A stretch of DNA of 64,000 nucleotides. Origin: Zygnema cylindricum. Taxonomy: Eukaryota; Streptophyta; Zygnematophyceae; Zygnematales; Zygnemataceae. The stretch is from NCBI GenBank assembly GCA_037447655.1, contig JBBHKE010000167.1, positions 1 through 64,000 of the forward strand. Direction: 5' to 3'. Made by a program: the position numbers and the translations under genes. Within the stretch, counting starts at the first letter, position 1; each line of letters starts with the position of its first letter. Below, in pieces: positions 11,717-24,203 of this stretch. Below the pieces are notes generated by a model. The model did no database searches. It was given only the letters and a program-made list of their open reading frames with translations, and had not been told where the DNA came from.

Positions 11717-12719
11717 TGATGTTTCTGGAAAGCTTTCAGTCTCAGCAAATTAGTTTGACGGTGGAAATATAGATCTATAGAGACACGCGTCGTCGTCTGA
11801 AACAAAGTGCAAGTTTTGGATGGTACCGACACCACCATGTACGTGTCACGCATAGAGTGGAACAACGCAGCTGCGACGCAAACAACACAAGCGCATTTGA
11901 GGTAATCTTTGATATGATCTATACGGATAACACACCTGCGACGCAACAAGACAAACGCAACTGCGGTTATTTTGGTACAGGACAATGCAATTGGGACGCA
12001 ACGAGACAAAACGCAGTTGCAGTTAATTTGGTATAGGACAACGCAGCTGCGACGCAGCTACAGATGTTTGAATATGATTAAGAATTGAGCTGCGCAGCTG
12101 CGGTTGATATGAGTCAAGTCAACGGACGAGATTCATAAGAGGATAAACAAGTGACTCACTGACAGGTGCTCTGCAACAGCCGGATGGACGTATCCAGACA
12201 AGTGTCACTAAGCCGGCGACAAGTATTTGAACAAATCACCTGTATAGGATTCTCAGTAATATTGATTGTACAGTGATAGATTAGTTTTAGCGTGATTAGG
12301 AGCACTTGACCTTAGTGGAAGTTTAGTTCTTTGGACGTATCTCTTAGGGACACTTGTATCGGCGGTACAGCACTATGAAGTAGGACAACTGAGTGTAGAG
12401 TATAAAACTTAGGACGTAAAACATTTTATGTATCCAAATTTCCAGACTGTGTAATCCGCAGACTGTTTTTGGGAAACTTCTGAGTTACCTATCTTGGTGT
12501 ATGCTGGATGAATTGAGTTGAAACTTCAGGAGTTGTCAGTTTTGTTTTACTCTATAATGTGGTATAGTTTGTGTAAGTTTTGGATCTTTGTGACAAAATT
12601 GGTGCTGTGCCTAAAACAACTGTTTTATATGATTCTTGATAAGCTTCTGTGAGTGAGATTATGTCTACTTCCACTACTACTGCTGATGCTCCACCTGCTC
12701 CAGTGGTCAAAGAACAACA
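11717..12719 (+). repeat. 5-prime LTR of copia-2
   Basis: Starts TGATGTTTCTGGAAAGC (TGTTG in the other LTR) and ends GAACAACA. It shares both ends with the copia-1 LTR but has a different U3, with repeated GCAGCTGCGACGCAA units (about 11865-12060). The Gag ATG at 12661 lies inside it. Confidence 0.9.
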
Positions 12720-15700
12720 TGTTATGGGCTTGTCATCAAGAAATCCTATCTTTTTGGGGGAAAGTTACGCTTATTGGGCGGATATGGTGGAGACACACTT
12801 CGAAAATGTTAACCTTTTGGACATTTTTGATGGTTCACTAGCGGAAACTGATCCGTCTTGGTCAAAGAAAAATTCGCAAGCTCGGTCGATTTTGAAATTT
12901 TGTATCTCAGAAAAATTGGCTATGTCACATATAAAAATGAAAAAGGCGATCGATATCTGGAAATCTCTCAAGGATGATTTTGAAAAGGCTAATGTTTAGG
13001 AAAAACTATTTTTGGCTGGACGAATTTGGGACTTCGAATACACGAGTGGCACAATGACAGAATATTGTAACAAATTTCGAATACTAATAGATTTTGATGC
13101 TTGTGCAAGTGGATATTTTCCTCAGTTTCAGTAGGTTGCTTTGCTAATGAGAGGTCTTTCTACTAATATGAAAGCAGCGTCTGATAGGTTGAAACAGAAA
13201 GATAAAGCTAGCTGGACACTACAGTTAGCTATTAATTTGATATTAGAAGAGGAAGCAGATTCTAAAATTCTTAATGGTAAAAAACAAGTAGAGGCATTTA
13301 GCACAGAATTTGAAAAAAAAACTTAGTTTAATCAGCAAAGAAATCAGTTTAATCAGAGCCAAAATCAGTTTAGACAGTTTAATCAAAGAGGAAATAGACA
13401 ATCGTTCAATGCTTGTTTTTATTGTAATGAAAAAGGTCATGGATATAAATTCTGTCCTAAGCTTAAAAAAGCTAAATAAACAGGTCTGTACACGCACGGA
13501 TGGCAACAGAGCCAATTTCATCAAGGCTTCAAAGGATCTTCACAACGAGCAAATGCACTATTTTCGACGACTTCATCTCATCAAGACGAGTCCCTTTCAC
13601 TCTCTGACAAGGAGGATGATGATCTATTTGATATGGCAACACCAATGGAGGGCGCAAAAGACAATGGATGGATAATGGACACGGGAGCGGCGGCCCACAT
13701 GTGCTGGAACAAGGCAGTTTTCAAAAATCTGAAATCAACATCGGAGAAAAATAACTACTATGCATGTGGAATGATTGTGTAAACACGGGCTGTAGGTGAT
13801 GTCTCCTTGCTAGTTGATGTAGAAGGCAAGGCAGTTGAGAGAACCCTTCATAATGTTCTCTATGTACCAGATTTTAAGAAAAAAATGTTTTCAACTTCTT
13901 TGGTAGAAAGTAAAGGGTTTGAGGTCAATCTGAAACATGGCAGGCAGGTTGTTAGCAAAAATGGAAAAATTGCAGTTACGGGAACTAGAGATGCCAGCAA
14001 AATGTATCGAATAGATACGCCCGATAATAAAGAAAATGATGTTTTGTATTTCGGTGCATTATCCTTAGATGAGCTGTGGCATAAAAGATTAGGTCATGTG
14101 AACTACGACAGTAAGAAAAAGATGGTCAATGCTGGTAAAATAGGAGTCACTTTGTTAAATCAGTTACCTAAAACATGTGATGGCTATGCATTAGTTAAAA
14201 TACACAAATTACCGTTTCCTCAAGAGTCTGAACATAAATCTATTAAACTTTTGCAACTCATTCATTCTGATGTTTTCGGCCCTGCAAAGGTACCATCTGC
14301 CGGGGGGATGAAATATATGGTTACGTTTACAGATGATTTTTTGAGGTTTACTAAAGTCTACTTTATGAAGGACAAGAGTGAAGTCTTCACTCATTTTCAA
14401 CACTACAAAGCGCGGGCAGAGAAACAACACGGTTTGCCAATTTGGAGCTCAGATCGGACAATGGCGGGGAATATACGTCAAAAGAGTTTGAAAACTTCTT
14501 ACTCAAGGAAGGTATAAGTCACAAACTAACTGTTCCATACTCTCCGAAACAAAATGGAATCTCATAAAGACTAAATAGAACTAACACAGAAAGCTCTAGG
14601 TCCATGCTTGCGGATAAGGAAGTGGATCTGAAATTGTGGGCTGAAGCATTAAATTGTGCAATTTATATCAAAAATAGGATAGGTTCAAGATCGATAGCAA
14701 CCACTCCATACGAGATCCGGACGGGTAGAAAACTGGATGTTAGTCATTTCAAAGTCTTTGGAAGTAAATGCTTTACTTTGGATACGTCTAATGATAGATG
14801 GAAAATGGAACCTAAGGGATTGCCGGGCATTTTGTTAAGATATGATGATCACTCTAAAGGTTATATAGTCTTTGTTTTTGAGAAGCAAAAAATTATTGTA
14901 GCAAGGAACATCGTTGTCAAAGATGAAGTAGACTCGATGGACTTATTTAAAATGAAAGTGCAGCAGAAGCTGCAAAAAGTACAGGAATATGTCATTTTAG
15001 ATAGCATCCGTAATATTGTCCCATAGATGCAAAATTCACCAGTAGTAACACTGGAGTCGGAACATAATCGGGTTCCCCAACAAGTTCATTTCAAAGCGGA
15101 CCAACAGCAATCACTGCCTACAAATCCCAACCAACGCAATAAGCGCAATGCACGTGATCCGACAATTTCAGCCTCAGGATTTTCAGGGGGAAGAAGATCA
15201 GGTAGCGGCTTGCAAGCAAGTTCTCACTTCGCCTACTCGGTAACCTCAAGGGAGCCTCTGACCATCCGAGAAGCCTTCTCATCACCAGAGCAAAATTAGT
15301 GGATCGAGGCGGCAAACGATGAAATAAAGTCAATCATGGAGGCTCAAACATGGGAGCTTGTGGACCTTCCTCCGGATCGAAAAGCGATCGGCAGCAAATG
15401 GGTATTCAAGGTGAAGTTAAATCCAGATAATACCATTGAACGATATAAGGCTAGACTTGTGGCAAAGGGGTATAATCAAAAGGAAGGAATTGATTTTGAA
15501 GAAACATTTTCTCTTGTTGAAAGATTTCCGACAGTTAGGATTTTGCTATCTCTAGCTGCTATAGAAGATATGGAAATACATCAAATGGATGTAAAGACGA
15601 CCTTTTTGCATGGGGAACTAGAGGAGACCATTTACATGCAGCAGCCTGAAATGTATGCAGAACCAGGAAAAGAACACTTAGTGTACAAACTGTAAAATCT

Positions 15701-16825
15701 TTGTACGGCCTAAAACATGCCCCTATGCAATGGAATCTAAAACTTGATGAATTCTTAACTAGCCAAGGATTTAAAAGGATAAGTTCTGATCACTCTATCT
15801 ATGTTTTAAAGGGTGAGGATGGAATAGTGTATATAGTGGTGTATGTAGATGATTTACTATTAGTTAGCAAATCAATGGCTGAAATTAACAAAATTAAAAT
15901 TGCTTTAAACTCACGGTTAGAGATGAAAGACCTCGGTGAGGCAAAATATATTTTGGGTATCCAAGTGGAGAGGGACAGGAAAAAGAGATAAATAAAATTG
16001 ACTCAAAAGGAGGCTATTGGAAACATGTTAGATGAATATGGAATGCGGGGGGCAAAAGGATGTGTAACACCAATGGAGTTTTGGCAGAAGTTAGAGGGGG
16101 AAGAGACAGAACCGGGTGCTATTGTCACTAAAATTTTTGAGTCAAGGGGGGATGATCCTATGACACTGATACCTTACAGACAGATAGTGGGAAGTTTAAT
16201 ATATTTCATGAACTGTACCCGTCCGGATATTGGTGCAGCAGTTGGGGTACTGAGGAGAAGTCTAGAGAATCAGAAGAAATCTCTTGATGGAGCAAGAAGA
16301 GTTTTAAGATACTTGGCAGGAACCAGAGACCTCAAACTCACACTAGGCGGAGGAGAAATGAAGTTGCAAACATGGAGTGATGCAAGCTATGGCGACATGC
16401 GAAGTCGAAAATCCACCACGGGATTCGTTCTACAAATTGAAAACGGGACTTGTTGTTGGAGCAGCAAAATTCTAAAGGTCACGGCACAATCGACGATGGA
16501 GTCGAAACATATGGCAACGAGATCGGCCCTCAAAGAACTCTTATGGGTGAAATCCATGTTGCAAGAATTGGGATACATGCAGGTTGGTCTACAGGTGATC
16601 TGGTGTGATAACCAGGCTGCCATTGCCATTGCTTTTAACCCGAGTCACCACTTCAAAAGCAAGCATATAGATGAAAGATTACACTTTGTAAGAGAAAAAG
16701 TGTTCTCTAGAATGATTAAATTATGCTATTTGCCAAATGCAGAAATGATTGATGATATGCTCACTAAAGCTCTTCCAGCTCCTAAGCTGAAATATTGTAG
16801 GGACGCAGTGGGATTAAGTGAATAG
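12661..16825 (+). pseudogene. copia-2 gag-pol polyprotein, broken
   Basis: Gag starts at ATG 12661 within the LTR. In-frame stops occur at 12997, 13132, 13324, about 13477, about 13782, 14565, 15025, 15297 and 15989; frameshifts lie near 14445 and 15694. Recognisable parts are the zinc knuckle (about 13410-13455), protease DTGAA (about 13678), integrase (about 14250-14750), reverse transcriptase with YVDD (15842-15853) and RNase H to TAG 16825. The integrase catalytic Glu codon is itself a stop (TAA at 14565-14567). It is more decayed than copia-1. Confidence 0.92.
12720..12730 (+). promoter_or_regulatory. Primer-binding site of copia-2
   Basis: TGTTATGGGCT follows the LTR. It is the copia-1 site with two changes, and keeps GTTATGGGC complementary to the initiator tRNA-Met anticodon region. 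Confidence 0.55.
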
Positions 16826-16970
16826 CTGAATTGCTACACTGCTATACTACCATGCTGCGATAGTCCAACATTGAGATGTAGTGGGATTGGGTGACCTGCT
16901 AAATTGCTATTTTGCTATGTTGCGATGTTGCGCTGGTTCGTCATCGCAGCTGCACCGGCATATTGAGTCT

Positions 16971-16985
16971 AAAGCTTTAGGGGAG
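16971..16985 (+). promoter_or_regulatory. Polypurine tract of copia-2
   Basis: AAAGCTTTAGGGGAG, identical to the copia-1 tract, ends one base before the 3-prime LTR. Confidence 0.8.
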
Positions 16986-17986
16986 TGTTGTTTTTGGAAA
17001 GCTTTCAGTCTAAGCAAATTAGTAGGACGGTGTAAATATAGATCTATAGGGACACGCGTCGTCGTCTGAAACATAGTGCAGGTAATGGAAATGGTACCAA
17101 CACCAGCATGTACGTGTCACACATAGTGGAACAACGCAGCTGCGACGCAGACGGGACAAGCGCAGTTGCGGTAATCTTTGATACCATCTGTACGGACAAC
17201 ACAGCTTCGACGCAACAAGACAAACGCAACTGCGGTTATTTTGGTACATGACAATGCAGTTGCGACGCAACGAGACAAAATGCAGTTGTGGCTAATTTGG
17301 TATAGGACAACGACGCTGCGACGAAGCTACAAATATTTGAATATGATTAAGAATTGAATTGCGCAGCTGCGGTTGACATGAATCAAGTCAACGGACGAGA
17401 CTCATAAGAGGATAAACAAATGACTCACTGACAGGTGCTCTGCAACAGCCTGATGGACGTATCCTGACAAGTGTCACTAAGCCGGCGACAAGTATTTAAC
17501 AAATCACCTGTATAGGATTCTCAGTAACATTGGTTGTACAGTGATAGATTAGTTTTAGCGTGATTAGGAGCACTTGACCTTAGTGGAAGTTTAGTTCTTT
17601 GGACGTATCTCTTAGGGACACTTGTATCGGCGGTACAACACTATGAAGTAGGACAACTGAGTGTAGAGTATAAAACTTAGGACGTAGAACATTTTATGTA
17701 TCCAAATTTTCAGACTGTGTAATCTGCAGACTGTTTTTGGGAAACTTCTGAGTTACCTATCTTGGTGTATGCTAGATCAATTGAGCTGAAATTTTGGGAG
17801 TTGTCAGTTTTGTTATACTCTATACTATGGTATAGTTTGTGTAAGTTTTGGATCTTTGTGACAAAATTGGTGTTGTGCCTAAAACAACTGTTTGATAGGA
17901 TTCTTGAAAAGCTTATATGAGTGAGATTATGTCTACTTCACTACTACTGCTGATGCTCCACCTGCTCCAGTGGTTGTAGAACAACA
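16986..17986 (+). repeat. 3-prime LTR of copia-2
   Basis: Starts TGTTGTTTTTGGAAAGC and ends GAACAACA. Like the other LTRs of the family it includes the Gag start region (ATG near 17928). Confidence 0.9.
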
Positions 17987-18243
17987 CATAACTCTAATTA
18001 CGATTCGCGGTGGTGTAAAAAAACAAATTGTGTTATAAGTGTAGCCGTTATAGTCTGTGTTCACATTGAACATGTGAGGACACGTTAGCGTAATTTTCCC
18101 TTGTCTTTATCATTGAGAATCAAATCCGAGTGCGATTTTTTGTGTCGAAGCACTCACCTTCGCCTGTCGACGCTTTTCTTTGGTACGTTTTCTAAACCAG
18201 ATAACGAATAGTTTTACTACTGAGTGTCACATTGTGTACACTA
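17987..18243. other. MITE end and unassigned sequence
   Basis: Bases 17991-18017 read CTCTAATTACGATTCGCGGTG, the right terminus of the TA-flanked MITE family described at 51368. Its left part is missing where copia-2 ends. Nothing else is recognised up to 18243. Confidence 0.5.
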
Positions 18244-18734
18244 CACTGTGAATTGTAATTTGAGTTATGGACGCTAATTGCGTCACCCCAAATGTTGACT
18301 CTATCACCATAAATAGAGTACATTGTTCTAAATGATTCTTCATATTATTTAAGGTGCTTTTTAAATGAGCATTAATAACTCTAATACAGTGACATTTTAA
18401 ATAGTGTGGCGTACGGTCAGTGTCTGACCGTGCAAAATTGTACTTTATTAAGTAAAAAAGTACAAATAATGATTTAACACATACCGTTATCATGTAACTG
18501 CGTTTTAAAAAACCGTAGTGCAAACGTCATAATGACGTGAGACTGTACGTTTGTCAGATTCTGTACGTGTACCTAATTTACAGTAGATATATTCAGCGCC
18601 CAAATTTCGCCCAAATTAGAGTTATTGATTAATTAGAGTAATTCTATTTTTTGAAAAGGGTTGATTACCCAAAATATAGTTAATAACTCTAATTATTATT
18701 TTTCGTTTTTTTACTCTAATTACAATTTGCGCTG
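18244..18734. mobile_element. TA-flanked MITE (mariner-like), copy 1
   Basis: Inverted termini CACTGTGAATTGTAATT and its complement AATTACAATTTGCGCTG, with TA on both sides (18242-18243, 18735-18736). Non-coding. Tc1/mariner affinity is inferred from the TA target and termini. Confidence 0.7.
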
Positions 18735-18768
18735 TACACTATTAAAAAACTGTATAAACTAAGAGTTA

Positions 18769-19489
18769 GGGTGAAATTCCATTAGACGAAAAGTGAGGTT
18801 GTTTATAGAAATTCGGACCTCTGTACTACAACGTACCTCTTATTTTGTTTTTATCTGGAAAACAACATTACAAAGAATCTTGCCAATATAAAAAGTATGG
18901 GAGTTTATTGTGGTCGATGGATGCTTTTTCGCGAAGCATTCGCTTCGAAAGTTTATGTAATTGGTGATGTACCTCGCAAGATACATCACCAATTACATAA
19001 AAATTTGAGCTGGGACATGCTGGATAATGAGCATACGTGTTAAGATGCCAACCAACGGATACCAAAAAAAATTGCACACGATATACGCATTAAAAAATCC
19101 AACAGAAAATACAAAGAAATCTCGTAATGCACTTTTGTCACGCTATTTTTGTAAGCGCCCACTTGTCACACTATTTCTGGCAGGGCTCATTTGTCACGCG
19201 TAAAAACAAGAGCCCTAAAAAAATGAGGTGGTATCTGACAAAGCGTGTGCAAAGAGTACAAAAGTTATGTTGAACGATGACCTGGTACGCACATACATGG
19301 TACGCAAATGAAGATTTTTGGTCGGTGTGAAAATTATTGACGATTTGCAATATCAAATCTATAGCTATGTGGCATCACTCTTTTGCTAACAAGTGGATTA
19401 CAAACTTTGCGCAATGGAACTTCGTTCAAATTGTAGCATTCTGTAATGTTGGCAGTACAATTACAGAATGTCCTAATGGAACTTCACCC
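18769..19489 (+). mobile_element. GGGTG-ended MITE (element G)
   Basis: Inverted termini GGGTGAAATTCCATTAG and CTAATGGAACTTCACCC, one mismatch. Flanks are TTA and TTG, a 3-bp target with one change. A perfect 18-bp-arm palindrome lies at 18954-18971/18982-18999, centred about 208 bp from the left end, loop CCTCGCAAGA. The left 230 bp match element F in reverse. PIF/Harbinger-like by terminus and target. Confidence 0.75.
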
Positions 19490-19499
19490 TTGTTAACGC

Positions 19500-20162
19500 T
19501 AAATGGAAAGTAACTATATTAACTCAGAAAAACAATTAGAGTTATTAATTCTATTCTAAGTACGAGGGTCAAAATTTGGGGGCGCCGATTTAGCGTTATT
19601 AACGCCAATAGCGATTCACAGTGTACTCTATGGAAATGTGTATCCAAATATGTGTTATATGTACAAATTAGCGCTAATGTTTTGTTGGCGTTAGGCCCTT
19701 GAACCCAGAATAGAGCTAATAACATTAATTGTTTCTTTAAACTAATTATTTGTCAACAATAATAGCGAGCGGTGTACTGCACTGAACGATTATCCATTTT
19801 TAGTGCTTCCGGTTGAACGTATAATACGCACAATACAGGTCAACCATATTGTCGGTGGATTACTGCACAGCTTTAGTAGAGAAAAGCGTTACAGTGAAAA
19901 ATTAATCGGTGGTCGGTTACAGTCTAATAGTTTACCATTCGTTTCTGGCTTTCTGCCCTCACGACTGTAGAAGTGAAGTCAATTTTTTGTTTGGCCCGAT
20001 GCGCTAACGATTTATGTCGCGCAAGCGAAACGGACTGCTGAAGTAAGGACCAATTTTTGTTTTTGTTTTTATGTTGTTGTCCATTAGTGATAGCAGGATA
20101 CCAGAAAAGGTGAATAGAAACTTTTGTTGTTACCTTGTTGTCCGTAGTTATACGAGAGAATG
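19500..20162. other. MITE fragments, no gene
   Basis: Right-end termini of the TA-flanked MITE family occur at about 19594-19624 (GCGATTCACAGTG then TA) and 19740-19777 (AGCGAGCGGTG then TA). Matching left ends were not found. Bases 19790-20150 show no recognised feature. Confidence 0.45.
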
Positions 20163-20802
20163 CATAGTTCAAAAGTAGGTGAAAGTAGGCCCATACAGTA
20201 TACCTATTGTATGCAAAACATACAATATGCCCTTAAGACCCATATTGTATTGGTCGAAAAATGAAAAAAAAGGTTAACAGGGTTGAGTTGCACATCGATC
20301 GATAGAGAATTAAACGGCATGTCTAAATTTGAAAAAAAATCGGACAAAAAATATTTTTTCTGTGAATTTTGAGGTGTTTTTTATTTAAACCGTCAGATTT
20401 GGACCATTGGACGGTCCCTGATCAAAGTAGCGATCTTAAGAAGATCACATGAAAAGCCCGTAACACAACTTACGATAGGACAATCTGTCATATTAGCGTC
20501 TGCAATTTTGAAGGCCACACTAAATAAAGCCTCAAATTGACCAATCAGGTTGCCCGTCCTCTTTTTTTTTTTTTTTTTTCGGGTTTTCTTTCCCGCGGGA
20601 TGTCATGCTACGCCGTGTCAGTTCGCTAAAAAAATTCGTCAGGTGGCGTGCGCTGTACCATGATCATACGTCAGATTCGTACGATCGTACAAGAGTGCCT
20701 ACAACGCACACCCATACAATATGCCTACTCTACGCGAGTTTAGTGCCAATTTTAGTGCGCCTACCAAAGGCCTACCATAAAAACGCCTACTTTTGAACTA
20801 TG
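20163..20802. mobile_element. hAT-type MITE, long copy, upstream of MYB
   Basis: Inverted termini CATAGTTCAAAAGTAGG and CCTACTTTTGAACTATG are perfect. An 8-bp target duplication AGAGAATG flanks the element (20155-20162, 20803-20810). A 289-bp relative lies at 53563-53851. The 8-bp duplication and CA...TG ends fit the hAT superfamily. Its right end is about 535 bp before the MYB start codon, so it may lie in the promoter region. Confidence 0.88.
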
Positions 20803-21337
20803 AGAGAATGTGAATAGTTAGTGGCTGACGGTCTTAACTTACACAGCCACTTGGCCGACAAACAAACAAGTTGGTGTCAACGCTTTCTGTCACCAAGTCT
20901 TCTGTCCAATCAAAGCAATTCGTTATGAATTTATGATAACATAAGCCAGATAGTAACATGTTCGTACAGTACGTCTATCACATGGGTGCTTTCCGAAGCC
21001 GCTTGCGGCGAATTGCGGCGCTCAAGATACTGCCAAACCAGATCGCTACACGGGGAGACACGCCAGCCGACACTTATCCGCGCATTCTCGCGTTGCGCAA
21101 TACGACAAATCACCTTAAATTAACACTACTGTACCTATTCGGGTTCCCGTGTACGATTTGCCGGCAAACACACGTGTCTGCCTCGTCTAAAATAGCCTCC
21201 TCACTTTCCTCCGAAGCAGTGACAAGCCTGCAAGAGCGAAACACGGAAAGCAAAAGAGAACAAGGCGGGAAAACACACTCGACACCTAGAGTTTCCCCAA
21301 CTCCGACTCCAATCCATCTCACAGTACCAAACCGGCC

Positions 21338-24203
21338 ATGAAGTCATCCGAGCCGCCACGTGTCACCGATCCCCCCTCCCTCCGGCGCGGCGCATGGAGT
21401 CCTTCCGAGGACTTGGAGCTGCGGCTTGCGGTGGCGCGGGCGGGCGCGCGGCAGTGGGGCGCGGTGGCGGCGGCGCTGGGGGGGCGGCGGAGCGCGAAGA
21501 GCTGCCGCATGCGGTGGCGCAACTACCTGCGGCCGGAGCTGACGCACGCGCCCTTCACTGCGCGCGAGCGCCGCGCCATCGTGCTCGGAGTGGCGCAGCG
21601 GGGGAGGCGCTGGGCAGCCATCAGCCGGGGGCTCAGGGGGAGGACCGACAACGCGGTCAAGGTCAGAGGAGGGAGCCGGGCAGAGAGGGGGCAGAGAGGG
21701 GAAGGGGAAGAAGATGAGACGGGAAAAATAGAGAAGTGATGGGAAGTGGGGAATATGGGAAAGCGGGAGGAGTGGGAAAGGGCGAAAGGAAGGGAGTTTG
21801 GGAAGAGGGGAAGAGGGAAAGGAAATGGGGAAACTCGGGGGAATCTGGAGAATGTGGGGAATGGAGGAGGAGCAGCAGTGGGAAACAATCCAAAAGGGGG
21901 AAATGGGAGTGGGGAAAGTAGAAAGAGGATCTGCAGAGAAAAGCGAGGAAATATAAAATAAAAGGAATATTGGGAATTGAGGTACTTGGGAGGAAATGTG
22001 GGGACTGTGAGAGAGGAAGGGCGAGAGTGGCGCGTCACTTACCTCTCTGTCTCTGCCTCCCTTTTGCAGAACTACTGGAACTCGAGTCTGAAGAAGCACT
22101 ACGCCCAGATACTCGCGCAGATCAGAGAGGTGAGAGGGAAGGGGAAACTGGAAAATGGACACCGATTCTATTTTCTTAACACGAAGGCATGCAGCAATGA
22201 ATTTAGTACAATGCACTGAATGCAGGACTCCAATGGAAAAAGTGGAAAAAAGTTTCTCTCATCTTTTCTTGAGACAGAGACACTTGAGGGCATTAAGGCT
22301 TATGCCCAGTTTTAAGTTTCCCCCTTCCCTCTCGTTTCAGAGAGGTAAGAGGGAAGGGGAAAACTTGCATTAGAATTAGCCTGTGTCACGTATTTGGTTT
22401 CATTTCCTTGTCGGGGCAGACTGAGTGATAACTGCACAGTACATAGATGCTCAAATTCACAAACACACACATGCTTTAGAGGAATTTTGTCACAAATCTG
22501 ACTGGTTTTTCTTTCACTGTTTTATTTACCTTATTAAATTTTCTGCAGTAGCATTTTTCAGTGCAGGAGGAGCATTGGAAGATAATGCAGTCACTTTTTC
22601 CTGGACCCAGACCATAAACCGTAAAACGAGGGAAGTTTTTCTTTGTACAAAAGCGTTTAATGTAGTTTTAAATTTTACGGAAAACTAAAAGGAATGGCAG
22701 CTGAGTCAGGCATCAGTTGCTTAACACACACTCTCTAAAAAATAGCAATTAGAGGAAATAACCGACCTTGCCTATATTGATGAGTGCAAAACGGGTTTTT
22801 CTGAGCCTCCAAACTGTTTTTGATGATCAAAGTGAAATTCAAGCCACATAATGTTTTCTTTTCTTACAATGTAGTTGACTCTGACAGAGATAATTCTATT
22901 TGTGGTTTTCCAGGAGGAAGCGAAAAGCAAAAATGAAAGCTCGTCAGTTCTCCCTCTTCCTGATTTCCAACAAAGTTTGTCTTCAAATTGTGCCTCAAAT
23001 TCAGAAAATCCTAGTGCGGCTGACACAACATTTCCAGTGGATACACATGGATCTCCTATAAGTCAAAGCTCTTGCGGAAGTTCCCATAACTTCCATCAAC
23101 GGACTTGTTCCACCATGGAAATTCCCGTGATATCCTCCAAAAGTCTTACAATAGTTCCTGAAATCGAGAGTTTTGTAACCGAAGGGCGAGGCGACAACAT
23201 TTGGGAACACGATAATTTTTCTGCTCAAACCTCTCCATGTTTTGTTTCTCCATCCCAAAGCTCAAATTTCCTATCACCTTTAGCGGAATTGGTTGATGGA
23301 CAGACCAGCTTTTCTGAACCAAACATATCATCTTTTCCAGAGAGAGTGGACGGGATCGAAAATTTGTCGAAAACAGGAATGGAAAAAGAGAACAACATGA
23401 CGGAGAGTAGCTTGACAGAACTGGATTCTCTTCTTAACGACCTTCTTTCATCGAGCGATGACTTTTTTTCTGAAATGAAAGTAGCTCCTTCAACAGTTTC
23501 CGGAGAAACAAGTTTGTTTAGAATAACGGACTTTTTTGACGAATTTCCCTTGGTAGAAAAAGACGAAAATAGTAATGTCCCGTACACGTCGTCAAGTCTT
23601 CCTCAACTTCACAAACCCTCCGTTTTTTTTGAAAATACGAATATTTCTGAAATTCCTCTGCAAAATGAAATCGTTCCACAATCTTTGAAATTTTCCTCCT
23701 TCGATGACCAGGGTTTTACAAACCCTAATTGGGGAAATATCGACAACTTATGCGATAAAACACATGCAAAAAATTATACGTTTCAAGCTCCACCTGAAAC
23801 TAATGGCCCAAGTAGTAGAGGAGATATTTTGACCGCAGGTCCTATTTCCCTCGAAACCGATTTAAAAAACTTGATTTCTGAGTTATCTGGTTTCAAAAAC
23901 TCTCCTCGAAATTATTCGTCGTCTCCTTCAACACTCCACTTTTCTGGTGGAGATGAACTTTCTCAAATTTTCCAAAACAGCGAAGTTAATCAGGAAAAGT
24001 CAAACATTTTTCGGACGGATGCAATCGAGAACCAAACCAATATTAATGTAATCCCAATTGTTAAATCAGAAATCACTTTTGTCCCAAAAACTCACAATCC
24101 CTCATTTCAGAAAGTTGAAAACTGTGAGTTTCGACATCCCTCTTCCAGTCTTTCCCCCCTCTCAACCTACCTCGTTTCCAAAAACCAGTCTTTTACACTT
24201 TGA
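21338..24203 (+). CDS. R2R3-MYB transcription factor
   Basis: Exons 21338-21661, 22070-22129 and 22914-24203, all GT-AG and phase 0, give 557 residues. R2 (about 17-65) has Trp20, Trp40 and Trp60. R3 (about 66-118) has Phe73 in place of the first Trp, then Trp92 and Trp111, and the usual GRTDNAVK/NYWN segment is split by intron 1. These are nuclear DNA-binding domains. R2 is unusual in reading RRSAKSCRMRW where GRxGKSCRLRW is common. The C-terminal 430 residues are Ser/Asn-rich with acidic stretches (about 290-345), plausibly an activation domain. Exon 1 is very GC-rich while exon 3 is AT-rich. The target genes and subgroup cannot be told. A hAT MITE lies about 535 bp upstream. Confidence 0.88.

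Larger units (their letters stand above)
11717..17986 (+). mobile_element. Ty1/copia LTR retrotransposon, copia-2
   Basis: Same family as copia-1 in coding sequence, with longer LTRs of 1003 bp (11717-12719) and 1001 bp (16986-17986) that differ at roughly one base in twelve by eye. Domain order is copia-like. The flanks do not match: GAACA on the left and CATAA on the right, with gypsy pol on one side and a MITE end on the other. The element may therefore have recombined after insertion. Many stops and frameshifts; non-autonomous. Confidence 0.93.

Noticed and set aside
21344-22216. A 290-codon minus-strand open frame opposite MYB exon 1 and intron 1
   Set aside because: It is Pro/Ser/Leu-rich because of the GC-rich exon and purine-rich intron on the other strand, and MYB conservation explains the plus strand.
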